From contig NC_059081.1 of assembly GCF_020497125.1 (NCBI RefSeq), positions 56,936,768-57,000,767 on the forward strand: a stretch of DNA of 64,000 nucleotides, read 5' to 3'. The DNA comes from Mauremys mutica. Lineage: Eukaryota; Chordata; Testudines; Geoemydidae. Positions 1-10,988 of this stretch are shown here, piece by piece; within the stretch, counting starts at the first letter, position 1, and each line of letters begins with the position of its first letter. Made by a program: the position numbers and the translations under genes. The notes below the pieces were generated by a model. The model was not told the DNA's origin. It ran no database searches and was given only the letters and a program-made list of their open reading frames with translations.

Positions 1-96
1 CATGTCATGCAGGCAGCCTACCTGAGCCCTGCTGCACTGGGGCCCCCCTTAGCCCAGGGCTGCAGCCCCTAAAGCCCCTGTGTTAATCCGGCCCTG
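1..96. repeat. Right-hand end of a DNA-transposon-like repeat
   Basis: The window opens inside a GC-rich repeat whose last bases read CCGGCCCTG. I recognise this as the terminal inverted repeat of a common turtle MITE whose other end starts CAGGGCCGG. The left end lies outside the window, so the element and its target duplication cannot be checked. Confidence 0.4.
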
Positions 97-2082
97 CCAA
101 GAGACAGGAAGGACATCCAGCAATGGTTGGAGAGAGACAGAGTAGTACAGAAGAAAGGGCATGAAAAACGGCATTCTAGAAATAATATTTTCCATGACAA
201 GGATAATGACTTATCATAAACCAACAACTCCTATGATGGTGAATATTGTAACAAGAGACTGAAAACAAATTGTTTGCATTTATTACAGGAATATGTCAAG
301 TGAGTATGAGCTTTCATACTGGAGTTCAGTGGATTCTAGGAGTACCATATGTTAGTAACATTGGGTTTAAGTGGCTGGCAACACCAAGCTTGGTACTACA
401 TTCTCAATGGAGTTCTGTCAGACAGCTGAGGACCTAGAGTAGTTTAATAGAACTATGATAATACAAACAACAGGGAGCTATTATTCAGCATCATGAAGAC
501 CACAGTCACAAGGGTTGTTTGTACAGAAGGAACTACTAGTTTATAGGGAAATGTTACAATGTTGTGCTGGAAAGAAGGGAGCCCATGGGTATATAAGCCT
601 TCTGTGAAAAAAGGATGGGATGTGTGGATCACATTGTGAGAGTCTCTCTCACAAGGCGTTCAGGGCCAGTCCTGGATTGGGAGCCAGAAGGCTCGAGGGC
701 AGAGACATGGCCATCACGGAACTTGGAAAAGGGTTAGGAAAGATACAAAACTGATGGATACCAAAAGGAGCAGCTTTCCTAGCCAGTAATTAAATAAGGA
801 TATTTGGCCTCAGGAGAGAAGTATGTATGTATGTATGAGTAAATAAATCTATAGCTGGAAACAGGATGGCTGCTAATTTTGAATCTGGCAGCAATGTGTG
901 ACAACTGCTCGGAGATGCCAGACTTCAATTTTTTTTTATCCTGAGTTTTTAATAGGTTTGTCATATTTGTATTTCACTTGTACATCTGTCTTTTAACTTT
1001 CTCGTGTGATTTGTATATTGTTTTTAAAAGACATCTGGAGACACTTATTTTTAAGCAGGAAAATTCCTATATGCATTTGTAGCTGCAGCACATTTCTCCT
1101 AGTTCTGTAGTGAAACACAATTAAATAATTTGGGGGGGCAGGCTTCTTAAACCCTCCCCCTCATGTTCCTGGGGCCAGTCACACACACACACAGGATACT
1201 GGGGAGCTTTCTGGTAGGATTCAAGACTTCTTGTCACCAGATGCAGAGTAAGGACTGGGGAGCAAAATCCTGGCCCCACCGAAGAAGTCCATGGCAAAGC
1301 CATTAGTCTTCTCATTCTGTATTAGCAAGCAGTAGCAATTCTAGCAGAGGAGGAGAAGTTGATCAAAGTATGTCATCTAGCCGTACTGATGCGTCTAGTA
1401 CTCTGGATCTAGCCACTACTCTTCAGCAGGGATATTGTTGCTGGATGGGACTTGGTTGATCCTTTGATTCATGGTATACCTCTGAATCTTTCAGGTTCAC
1501 AGTTAAGAGGTCAGCTAGCTAGTATTAGTTTTATCCTCAGTTCTGTTAGCATCAGCGCTGCACGCCATGAGGAAGAAGGGAAAGAAGATGTGTTACCTTG
1601 CTTACAAGAACATCCTTTCATGAACCATTGTTTGTACTGTACCTTGTGAATGAGAGGTTTCACTGCTGCCTTTGAAAGGTGCAGGGATCAGTGTTAATTA
1701 TGTTTTCCTGCCAAATCATTTTACTTGGATGAATATGCATACAGTAAATAGATGTTGGGTAATGTTTTCAAGAGCTCCTAAGTGACCTTCAGTTAAACTT
1801 AGGCTCTTAAGTGTCAAAGTCACTTTAGAAAATGGAGACTTAGGTTCCTCAGTCACTTAACAACTTTTGAAAATGTTATCAGTCACCTCTTTTGCTTCCT
1901 GAGCAGAAAACAGTAATTTAGATGGAAGCTGATTGGAGAGGTTTGGAGTACATTTATAGAGCTACTAGAATTTTCCTGTTTACTCTGTAATTCTATTTTC
2001 CCCCCCAATTTTAGAAAATATCTGGAAAGAAAACCACATCCTTCCACCCCCAAATTTTTTTTCCTTACTTGAGCAGAGATGG
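97..2082. other. Non-coding stretch, no gene recognised
   Basis: AT-rich sequence with only short chance ORFs, a GTAT microsatellite-like run near 823-836 and a CA run near 1183-1193. A fragment near 1262-1310 resembles the palindromic repeat (ATCCTGGCCCCA, GAAGTC, ATGGCAAA) found intact at 2852-2925. I see no exon with matching splice sites. Confidence 0.5.
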
Positions 2083-2403
2083 TCTAGTGGAGAAGGAACT
2101 GGTGTGGGAGTCAGGAGATTTTGGTTCTATTCTCAACTCTGCGAGTGACCTAAGGCAAATCATTTCACTTCTCTGAGCCTCTGTTTTCTTTCCCACCCTT
2201 TGTCTGTCTTAGCAGCAAAGAATCCTGTGGCACCTTATAGACTAACAGACGTTTTGGAGCATGAGCTTTCGTCGGATGTCTGTCTTGTCCATTTAGAGTG
2301 TAAGTCTGTGGGGCAGGGACTGTCTCACTGTGTGTATGTACAGTGCCTAGCACATTAGGGCCTTACTCTCATTTGAGGCCTGTAGAAATGTTACTGTTAA
2401 TAA
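2083..2403 (+). repeat. tRNA-derived SINE, turtle type, with nested insertion
   Basis: The head has a Pol III A-box-like TGGTCTAGTGG (2089-2099) and a B-box-like GGTTCTATTCT, as in tRNA-derived SINEs. The tail (ACAGTGCCTAGCACATTAGG, ending in a TAATAATAAT run) is the CR1-like tail known for tortoise SINEs. A 66-bp foreign insertion splits it at 2211-2276. No coding capacity. Confidence 0.75.
2211..2276. mobile_element. 66-bp retro-insertion nested in the SINE
   Basis: The insert carries GTGGCACCTTATAGACTAAC and GCATGAGCTTTCGT, the same sequence family as the insertion at 56030-56221. It is flanked on both sides by TGTCTGTCTT (2201-2210 and 2277-2286), an exact 10-bp target duplication. The rest of the SINE resumes directly after it. 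The duplication length fits target-primed insertion by a LINE- or Penelope-type enzyme. I cannot assign the parent family. Confidence 0.7.
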
Positions 2404-2851
2404 TAATGAATCTGTAAGGTCTGTCTTTCCTGTCTTGCACACTCCTCCTTGGCATGGGAAGCTTTGCTTTCTTTCAGGAATTGTCCGAACAAGTAAAAAA
2501 GTAGAATTTTATTGAGCTGGAGAATTCTAGTGAATTTTTGCATACTAGTTGATTGTCTTTGGGTTTGACATTCTACTAACAAGTTTTCAGCATCTCAGTT
2601 AGTGATCAGTAAGATTAATTAGCATGTAAAGAATGTGTTACTAGGTAACATCTTTGGCACCAATATCTAGTACATGAAAACCAGACAAGCCAAAGAAATG
2701 CTGGGTAATCTCATTGGAACCTTCATTAAAAGGCCTAAATGATTCTTAAGTGTGCAGATGAGCTAATACAGATTGACCCAGAAATGCAGATATTAGCTCC
2801 TGGTAAATCTCCAACTTCCACCCATCTCTCTTATATACTTGCACCTGGAAG
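2404..2851. other. Non-coding stretch, nothing recognised
   Basis: No exon-like open stretch with splice signals and no repeat that I can place. Confidence 0.45.
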
Positions 2852-2925
2852 GTGAAATCCTGGCCCCACTGAAGTCAATGGCAAAACTTCCAATTACTTG
2901 AGTGGGGTTAGGATTTGACCCAATA
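2852..2925. repeat. Short palindromic repeat
   Basis: The arms read roughly GTGAAATCCTGGCCCCACT and AGTGGGGTTAGGATTTGAC around a GAAGTCAATGG core, so the unit is an imperfect inverted repeat. Related copies occur at 23065-23150 and, as fragments, near 1262 and 23893. Confidence 0.55.
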
Positions 2926-2949
2926 TTTTAAATCTAGGTACAAGAGACC

Positions 2950-3590
2950 TGGTGTCATGGTGCACGCTACTCGCTGCTGGATGGCACCATCTTCTGGCAA
3001 TTCTGTGGATTAGCTGTGCCCAGTTCAGCACCCACTTTTTTCTCCTCCCACTCAGAGTCGCAGTACAGTCACTAGGTGCCTCAGCCCTCCAGCCAGATCA
3101 CACTGTGATTTCCCCTTCCGGAGGAGTCTTTCAATGTCTCTGCACACAAGCATCATCAGGCAGTCCTCACACCCGCTGCCCTGACTATGTCACTCCTGCA
3201 GTGACTCATGAAGTCTTCCCATTCACTGCCCCTAGCAATACCACTCTGCAGTGGTTGGTAAGGGAAACCCAGGCCCACCCTCTTCTCTGGGTTTCAGTTC
3301 AGGGCCCTGTAGTGAAAAGTTAAAGTCTGCATCCACACCAACCTTACTATTTTCACCCCTAGACTCCTTTCTACTGTACTGCTTTTCCCTTTCCTTCTCT
3401 GTTACCCAGAACAATGGGCTGTAGGCTTCCTCCCTGATAGTGTTGCCAGCCTCCTGTCTTTATACAAGCCCCACCTGTTCCCTCACAGGTGAGCTTTCTC
3501 CTAATTAGTAACCTCTATATAGCCTAAATCTCCCATTTGCATCTTAATTGGCTGATTGGGTGCACCTGGCCTAATTCAGTTCTTGCATGA
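2950..3590. repeat. Possible LTR-like repeat
   Basis: A C/T-rich block unlike its AT-rich surroundings. It includes an open frame of 123 codons at 2952-3323 that matches no protein I know. The layout (TG start, CCAGGGCCCTGT-like middle, C-rich end with CTCCTTTCTACTG and CCTCACAGG) recalls long terminal repeats seen in turtle genomes. I could not find the partner LTR or a target duplication, so this is tentative. Confidence 0.3.
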
Positions 3591-3602
3591 CTAGTGTGGG
3601 GA

Positions 3603-3726
3603 TAGGGTGACCAGATAGCAAGTGTAAAAAAATGGGGGCAGGGGTGGGGGATAATAGGTGCCTATATAAGAATAAGCCCCCAAAATTGTGACTGTCCCTA
3701 TAAAATTGGGACATCTGGTCACCCTA
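3603..3726. mobile_element. hAT-type MITE (124 bp)
   Basis: It has perfect 14-bp terminal inverted repeats (TAGGGTGACCAGAT and its complement) and an exact 8-bp target duplication TGTGGGGA at 3595-3602 and 3727-3734. Eight-bp duplications are typical of the hAT superfamily. It is non-coding. Relatives lie at 38926-39047 and, diverged, at 38070-38182. Confidence 0.85.
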
Positions 3727-3734
3727 TGTGGGGA

Positions 3735-4670
3735 CTGCATACCATCACACATGGATTTAGAGTTATGAAGCATGTCTTTAACCATCGTTCATTGTGCTTA
3801 GACATTGGATCTAATCTGTCTAATTAGAACATCTGACGTGGGAGGGTAATTTTTGATTTCATGGAATGTAGATCCAGAAAAGCCCATCTTCATGTTAATG
3901 TAGGATTTAGAGATTTATCAGGTGTCATGTCAATGTTCCCTATCCTGCCTTGTTAAGAGTCCCATTTTATGTCACCTTGAATATTTAAGCTCAAAGCTGT
4001 AAATTCCGTGCACTTCTCCAAATTCATCCACTGGCAGGTCAGCTCTACTGGCTTCAGTGACTTCAAATGAATTACACTAGAGATGTATTTTTCCCTTTGT
4101 TTCAGCGTCAATTTTGAACTACCTGGTCTGTTAAACCATGCTCTAACTTCATTTTAGGTGTATGTGCATGTATGTGTGATAATTCATGTATATCTGCACA
4201 TCGAACCACATACCACTGGAAATGAAAATTCAGTTACCTTTTGTTTGAATCTTGACATAATGAACTGCAGTCACAACTACATAAAGCTATCCCATAAGTA
4301 ACTTGTATTTGTTCCAATAATTAATTTTTTAAAAGGTAAGAAATTTAATTGCTGCCGTTTATTTAATTAAAACCAAAGAATGTATTCACATATGTCCACA
4401 AATATACTTCTAACTCTCATCCATTTAGTACTGTACCATGTGCAAGAGTATTTTTTTAGTTACTGAAACCAGGCTAGTACAAGTATTCATTTAGCTTAGT
4501 GCCAGATTTAGCTTAGAAAGTTGGATCTAGAAAAAGACTGCAGATTTTTTTGCTATTCTTGTTAAACACCCTGGGTATAAAAAAAAGGATAACTTGTTCA
4601 AGGCTTCTACCCTGTTATAGGCCTGATTATAATTACATCTACACTGAAACTGAAACCATGTTGTAAACAG
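3735..4670. other. Probable intron sequence
   Basis: AT-rich sequence directly upstream of the coding exon at 4671. It ends in a usable acceptor (TTGTAAACAG). No repeat or exon is recognised within it. Confidence 0.45.
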
Positions 4671-4782
4671 GTCAAGAAACAGTCATGTTGATACCAGATA
4701 CCCTGAAGCAGTGCAACTGGCGTGGAGATGGAGCTACATTTCTGAACAGCACAGGAAAAGCTTTGCAAAACTTGTCTACTAG
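4671..4782 (+). CDS. Internal coding exon of an unidentified gene
   Basis: A 112-nt exon. It is preceded by the acceptor TGTAAACAG and followed by the consensus donor GTGAGT. Starting with two bases that finish an earlier codon, it reads 36 uninterrupted codons and ends with two bases (AG) that are completed by the next exon. The peptide begins QETVMLIPDTLKQCNWRGDG and later contains the stretch STGKALQNLST. The composition is hydrophilic, with no membrane segment or catalytic motif I know. It sits between intron-like AT-rich sequence on both sides. The upstream part of the gene must lie left of the window or in exons I missed. I do not recognise the protein. The splice signals and phase match to 7188-7288 are what support it. 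Confidence 0.65.
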
Positions 4783-7187
4783 GTGAGTTTTAAAGAAAAT
4801 GTGTTTAGTAAACTTTGTTAGTCTACTCACTGGCTCTTCTTGTTAAACAGTCTTTACTGACTCCTGATACTGGCCAGATAACTGAAAAAATACTTAGATA
4901 GTTGAACAGCTTTTGTATTTTCCTGCTGGAAAAGCCATAGCTCCCAAACTGACTGTTACCAGCAAATGATTTCTGAAGTACAGTTATATAGGAAGGTTTA
5001 TTAGCAAGAGTTCAAACAATTAACTGAAATTCCCTGTTCCAGAGGCCTGAAACATAGCATAATTTTCACTGTTTGGGTCTAGGTCTCCTGCCAAACTAGG
5101 CAGCACTGTGTAATAACTTTGCAGGTGCTGTGCCCGGGCATTGGAAAAGAGGTCTTTTTATGTATAGTTTGTTGTATAGTTTGGGTTGTGGCTTTTAACG
5201 TACCTTGTAGAGGTTGAGGGGGACTGCAGAAAAGATCAGTTGTTAAAGATGATGCAGTTAAAAAGAAAAAATATCAAAGAAAAATTGCAAGGAATGTGAA
5301 GTACCAGAAGAAAACAACAGATTTGTACTTTCAGAAAAGAAAACCAGTAGACTACTAAATTAGTAGTCTAGAGCGTAGCTGACCATGCAGAACATGCTGA
5401 TTACTTTATATTGTTCTTATTTTTCTGCTGGACTCTTTTTGAGTTGTGATATCAGAAGGATATGGTTTAGTCTTTGGAGAATATGAAATAAGGATTAGGG
5501 GAGGTAGATAATGCACAGTACTAAGTGTACTATATATATTTCTATTTTTAATTTTTTTAAAGGCTCACAAACTATATATATTTTCCTATCTCAGTGGGCA
5601 TGGCATTATGCTCCCAATTACTCAGACATCAAACTGAGTATATACCCTTTAAAAGCTACTTCCCCTGCCAGTAATTTTAATTTAAATTTCCTCTTAAGTA
5701 TTTGACTTAGCATATCAGCATTTGCACAGCTTGCTTACTGTGTGCTCCAAAGCTATCATGCGCTTTATGAGGGATTCTTTCCTTGAAAAGCATTGTATTG
5801 ACAGGAACTGTTTTACTGGCAAACTAGCTCACTAATGAAATACAGAAAGATAAATTAACACATTTTAAAACTTGTCTGATCACGAGCATAAATTTTGAGA
5901 TGTCAGAGAGAGAAAGGAAAACCAGTAAATATCAGCTTGGAGTAACTGATAAGGGATTAGTAACAGTACCGTGCTTTGATTGGTAAGATGATTTAATAAT
6001 TAAAGAAGAATATTATATTGCTGAACTGAATGCCAGGTAAAGAAAATGGATGGATGATGTGAACAGTGTTTCCTTTGTAGTGTTTCAATGGGTGAACTAA
6101 GATAAGATCATGTTTTAGTCTAAAGACGTTTTATGTGCAAGAAATGTAATTGGCATAGGACATTTACAATACTGCTTAAGGGCCTGATCCTGCAGGCAAT
6201 CCTTGGGCACAAAACACATCAAAGTACAATAGGAGTTTTGCTGGAGCAAGGCTTGCAAGATTAGGTCCCTAAGAGAATTGTCTTCATAGCTATAGCCACA
6301 GGTCTAAGCAGTAGGGCTGTAGAGCATTCATGTAATGTATATTCTGCCCTGGTACTTTCATTGTATTTATTACACCTTCCTCTTGCGTGATCATTTAAGT
6401 TGTCCATCATACAGAATACAATGTGAGTAGGAATAGATTGAATGCAGGTTCCGAACTGTTAGTCATCTCTTCGTTCATTGGAGAAATTGATGAAAAATTA
6501 GGCCCATCAAACTCTAAACTCTCTCTTTCCATCCCAAAGACTTTTCTTTTCTGGATGATGTAAGTAAGGAGAAGTAAAATCCTGCAAGGGAACAGGGATT
6601 TCAAGAAGAGGAAAAAACTCAGTCATCCTATTGTGGATAATATCAGCCGCTCGGAGCAATGAGAAAAATATTTTGCCCATTTAGGGAAATGGAAAATTCT
6701 GGCATTTAGCAGCAAACATTTGCCTGTAAGAAAATAGAATTTCTACTTTGAAATTAATGTAATTATACTAATGGAAGCGGGACTGACGTACTATACCAAA
6801 TAGTTATCATGAGATTGCATTACCCTACAGATTCCTATCACTCAAATACTAAGTATGCAATATAATGTTGCAAAAGCAATCATTTAATTTCTGCTTACAA
6901 TGTCTTAACTAGCTTAACTGACTTGCAACCTCTGAATTCTGTTGCCTTGTGCAACCAAAAAGTGCAGTTATGTTGTGTGACAAACAGAAAGTCACTAGAA
7001 AACCAAACAGAACTATGGATTTGATCCAGGGTCCTTTGACCTCAATCAGCAAGCTTTGACTCAGGACCTTAAAGAAGTAACTATTTAATTTAGGGCTGGG
7101 TGTCATGTTAAATAACCAGATGGTTACTCAGCTTTTCAAATAAAACAAAGCTTTACTGATGTTTGATGTTTGTTTGTTTTTTAAAAG
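4783..7187 (+). other. Probable intron between two coding exons
   Basis: It starts GTGAGT (4783) and ends TTTTTTAAAAG (7187). About 2.4 kb, AT-rich. It contains a perfect 11-bp-arm hairpin at 5347-5369 and no recognised repeat of length. Its removal joins the flanking exons in frame. Confidence 0.6.
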
Positions 7188-7288
7188 GAACCGCAGGTCG
7201 CACAGTGACTTCTTTACTAGTGAAACTATGTATTCATTTGAAGCAAAAGGGTTTTCAACAGGAAAAGTGCCAGCCATTTGTTTCGAGG
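7188..7288 (+). CDS. Internal coding exon of the same unidentified gene
   Basis: A 101-nt exon with a pyrimidine-rich acceptor (TGTTTGTTTTTTAAAAG) and donor GTAAGA at 7289. Its first base completes the AG left by the exon at 4671-4782 to give Arg. It then reads 33 codons without a stop and leaves one base. The peptide starts NRRSHSDFFTSETMYSFEAK and ends near PAICFE. It is basic at the start, then serine/threonine- and aromatic-rich, as in disordered or regulatory segments. Together the two exons encode about 70 contiguous residues, which is unlikely by chance in DNA of this AT content. No family recognised. The next exon must begin with two bases completing a G-starting codon. Confidence 0.65.
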
Positions 7289-7750
7289 GTAAGATGTTTA
7301 TTTAACTGGTGTCAGATTTAAAGATGAAATCCTCCAATGCTGTTAGCTAGATGGTGTGCGGGGGATGGGGAAGCACATGAAGAGTGTAACTTTCCCTTCC
7401 CAAATCATGAGCTATAGTTGGAAAGGGCTGCTGAGACAAATCCATATGGATTTCAGTAAATGTAAACCAGCCATCTCCTGACAAATTTTTCATCTGCATT
7501 TCAAAATCTAACCTTAGTCCTGGATAAAAGCTTTATTTAGCAGTAGTCTGACCTAGTTTATACTGCAGATATGTATATATAGAAAATAATGTAGCATTTA
7601 CCAGCTATAACAGATTACTGTGAACTCAGTGATGGTTATGGATATAGCTTAAAACAGAAGTGCAAGTGATGCTTGATACAGTATTGAGTATTTATGTGTT
7701 TGAGCTTCAGACCAGTTGCTTCTGGAGATAGTCAGTCAATTGTTCAGCGT

Positions 7751-7820
7751 GTGAAAATCAGCTATGTTTCATTGAAGTCAATGGATCTACACTGACTTAT
7801 ACCAGCTGAGGTTCTGGCCC
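7751..7820. repeat. Palindromic repeat, CAGCTGAGG family
   Basis: One arm carries ACCAGCTGAGGTTCTGG, the other AAAATCAGCT. The core ATTGAAGTCAATGGATCTAC is shared with copies at 8281, 43001 and 44351. This looks like an old, short, inverted-repeat DNA element. Confidence 0.45.
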
Positions 7821-8280
7821 CAAATGTTCCAGTTTTTTTTCTCTAATACTAGTAGCAAAAATTGCAATACATTTATCAGAGAGAAAGGCAACTCATGCCA
7901 AAACTTCATCCAGGCCCTTCTGCAAAACTAACCCTGAAACATTTGTGAGATAGGGAGGGGATGACTGCATAATTGCAGGTCAAAATTCTCCACAGGGCTT
8001 CCTTAGAGTTAGGCCCTGAAATGTGTATTTAGGAACCTACATAAAAGTGAACTTATTTCCAAAGATTCTGAGTACCTGAAGCTCCCACTGACTTGAGTGA
8101 GATTCTGGGTACTCAGCATTTCTAGATCTAAGGCCATTTTATTGAGGTGCCTAAATATGGATTTAGGAGCCTAGCTTCAGGAACACACATTTGCAGATTT
8201 TGCCCAGAGTATTTAGTCTGCATCAGAGAAGCAGCAGCAATGGTTAACCATCAAGGAAACGAGAGACCAGAGCTTCAGGT

Positions 8281-8350
8281 TCTGTAATTTGGTGTAGCTC
8301 CATTGATTTCAGAGCAGCTACAATGATTATACCAGCTGAGGATCTGTCTC
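8281..8350. repeat. Palindromic repeat, CAGCTGAGG family
   Basis: Contains GTGTAGCTCCATTGATTTCA and ATACCAGCTGAGGATCTGTC, the same motifs in the same order as the copy at 7751-7820. Confidence 0.45.
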
Positions 8351-8653
8351 AAGATATTTTTGCTAGGACTTGAGGCTGAAAGGAAGGAGTTGACACAAAT
8401 AAAGAAAATATGCAGGGCTTAGTCCTGGCAAACAGGATGGGTTGTTTAAAATATATATGGTCATTAAGGATCATGTCCCCTTGCCATCAGACCATGCTCA
8501 CTTGCCGCATGTGTGTGTAGGTGGATGCAGGAAGGGATCCCTTTCCCAGCACAGTATGTGCTGTAGGAATCCTGTGCTAATGAGGCAGGTCTGTGGTACA
8601 GGCAGGGGAAAAGGTGCCTCCTTTTGCATCTGTTTTCCCACCACTCTCTAGTG

Positions 8654-9133
8654 CAGTGGTCCCCAAACTTTTTACCTCGCACCACCCCTTACCCCATCTG
8701 CACCCTGAGCCAGGGCTGGGAGTGGGGCCATGGCTCTGGGGGGGGGAATGTGGACAGGGGCAAGGGGGCCGAGGCTGAGGCCACAGCTGGGGACGGGCAC
8801 AGAGCCCTGGGTGTGGAGCCGGCAGTTCAGGACGCGGGGCGCGGGGCCAGGAGCAGAACCGTGGGCACGGGGCTGGCAGTTGGGACCCCAGGTGTAGGGC
8901 CAGGAGCGGAACCTCAGACGCGGGGCCAGGACCTAGGGCTGGGAGCAGAACCCTGGGCGCAGGGCCGGCAGCCAGGACCCTGGGCGTGGGGCCAGGAGCA
9001 GAGCCCGGGGCACGGGGCAAGCAGCCAGGGCCGGCAGCCGGGCCCGAGTGTCACTCCCTCCCCACGCCACCGGCAAGGCCCCAGCCATGCCACCCGAAAC
9101 ATTCCTAGGTGCACCTCACAGATGGAACCTCTG
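8654..9133. mobile_element. hAT-type element, GC-rich, with internal tandem repeats
   Basis: It starts CAGTGGTCCCCAAAC and ends so that the reverse complement reads CAGAGGTTCC (8 of the first 10 terminal bases match). Flanks CTCTAGTG (8646-8653) and TCCTAGTG (9134-9141) agree at 6 of 8 bases, a plausible decayed 8-bp target duplication. The interior from about 8820 to 9030 is built of degenerate repeats around GGGGCCAGGAGCAGAACC and GGCAGCCGGGACCC. This explains the long overlapping open frames here, which are not genes. Confidence 0.65.
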
Positions 9134-9141
9134 TCCTAGTG

Positions 9142-9529
9142 TAACCAAGCAACACAGAACAGGATTTGGCTCATGGTGTATTATAGATCTACCGTTATAA
9201 ATTATAGTTGGATGGTAGATTTGTTTTAAGTGTCTATTTGGGCATGTAAGTGACATGAAATGTTGCTGACGTCAAGGAAAATCAGTAAAAAGTAAATAGT
9301 CTTTGCTAAGTAAAGAGGCTCCAAGTTTTCCCTTGACCAGTAGTGTGCCGCCATTACCCTGGAAGTGAAGAGCTGCTATTAGTGGTGAGGCAATAATAAA
9401 CTCATCACTTTGTCAAAGCCACAAATCATTCAGTGATTGAGTATTACTGTAAAAACATGAATCACCATAAAGTCTCTTCGTATTCATATGGAAATAATAC
9501 GCAATTCCACAGGAAATACTAAGTGTTCT
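9142..9529. other. Non-coding stretch, nothing recognised
   Basis: AT-rich sequence between the hAT element and the LINE. No open frame of interest. Confidence 0.45.
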
Positions 9530-10690
9530 CTTGGTAGTCCATCGATCCGATGATGACAAATCTGTGCAGATCATCTATTGTTGGTCTCATGGTGTGCCCT
9601 CTGATGACTATACAAGCCAATTCTAGAGGTGCACATTTTGCTGCAGATGGTGCATGCGAAGTTCACGGTCAGTGGGTTGTGTGCTGCTGGTGCTCTGTAA
9701 CGTCATTCGCGTGCCTCTTGTAGCCGCTGGTAGTCGTCTTCCTCAAAGGCGATTCAGGTATTCCTGACTGTTGCACGCCACTGTGTTCTGTTGCTGGCGG
9801 CATCCTCAAGGTCCCTAGGTTTGATACTGCTGTACTGCAGATTGGCTTTGATGGTGTCCTTGTAACGTTTCTGCGGACGACCTATATGCCGGATGACCTG
9901 GGAGAGCTCACCATACAGAAGCTGGTGGGGGATTCTGTTGGCATCCATGCGGCTGACATGACCAGTCCAACGTAGCTGTGACTTCATGATCATCATTTCG
10001 ATGCTTGTCATCTGGGCTCTCTTGAGGACCTCGAGATTGGGCACTTTGTCTTGCCAGCGGATCTTCATGATGTTGCGGAGGCAGCACATGTGGAATGCTT
10101 TGAGCTGCTTGATGTGACACCTATATAGTGTCCATGTTTCGCACCCATACAAAAGAGATGAAAGAACAACAGCTCTGTACACAAGCAGTTTTGTTGACAT
10201 CCGGATGTTGTGGTGGTTTAAAACTTTGACACGCAGACAGCCAAGTGCCTGGCTTGCTTTGGATATTCGTGCATTGATCTCATTATCCAGTGATCCATCA
10301 CTGGATATGACACTACCCAGGTATTTAAAGTTCTCCACTACTTTAAGCTGAGTGCCGTCAATGGAGATACTCGGGACAGAAGCATTTGATCCAGGTGCAG
10401 GTTGATGGAGAACTTCTGTCTTTCCGAGGCTGATAGTTAGTCCAAAAAGTTGCGAGGCCTCAGCAAACTTATTGACAATGTGCTGAAGATCATTTTCAGT
10501 GTGAGCCAGTGTCGGCAAAGAGTGCCTCAAGAAGGAGTTTCTGCACTGTCTTCTTAATCTTTGCATTTAGGCGACGGAGGTCAAAAAGTGAACCATCATG
10601 CCGGTATTTCAAATATATATCTTGATCCAGATCTTTCATTGCATGGTTGAGGACACATGCAAAGAACAGGTTAAATAAGGTTCTAAACTA
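9530..10690 (-). pseudogene. 5'-truncated LINE: reverse transcriptase C-terminal half plus zinc finger
   Basis: A non-LTR retrotransposon remnant on the minus strand. The longest open part (9754-10566) encodes the C-terminal reverse-transcriptase region. Visible are the FKYLGSVISSDG and YRAVVLSSLLYGCETW segments typical of LINE polyproteins, then QLRWTGHVSRMD and GRPQKRYKD. Upstream, in a different frame (10511 to about 10690), the palm domain reaches FAD at 10519-10511 and then breaks. The second catalytic Asp is lost and the frame shifts. Downstream, two in-frame stops (9754-9756 and 9703-9705) precede a C2H2 finger (C-x2-C-x12-H-x3-H, CTIC to QRAH) that ends at 9571. The 5' endonuclease part is absent. 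It cannot be active. I leave the LINE clade open. Confidence 0.85.
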
Positions 10691-10865
10691 CTATAAATTG
10701 CAGTTTGAGAAACTTATTTGGGTATCTGAAATCAGAGGAAGAAAATAATTCAAGAAACACTGAGCAATGAGTAGTTAGCTCTGTACCCAAAGAAAGAGGG
10801 TTCTCCTTATCCCTCAATCAAAGTGAGTTTTCGCTGCATAAGCAGTGCTGAATCCCTTAGAGACA

Positions 10866-10988
10866 GATTCTGCCACCCTTACTCATGATGGATAGTCTTT
10901 TATTCTGGAAGCAACCCCACTGATTTCACTGAGGCTACTCAATGAGCATGGCACTACACAGTGGGAGTAAGGGTGACAGAACTGGGCC
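10866..10988. repeat. Palindromic MITE-like repeat
   Basis: The arms TTCTGCCACCCTTACTC and GAGTAAGGGTGACAGAA are inverted with one mismatch in 17, around a CCCACTGATTTCACTGAGG core. A diverged relative at 36394-36512 is the target of the hAT insertion there. Confidence 0.6.

Larger units (their letters stand above)
7289..8653. other. Intron or intergenic sequence with two palindromic repeat copies
   Basis: Apart from the repeats at 7751-7820 and 8281-8350, no gene or element is recognised. Confidence 0.45.

Noticed and set aside
2952..3323. 123-codon frame starting MSWCTLLAAG
   Set aside because: It lies in a C/T-rich repeat-like block and has no known domain.
8577..9139. Long overlapping open frames on both strands (147 and 171 codons)
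   Set aside because: They arise from GC-rich tandem repeats inside the hAT element at 8654-9133. The peptides are Pro/Gly/Ala-rich and match nothing.
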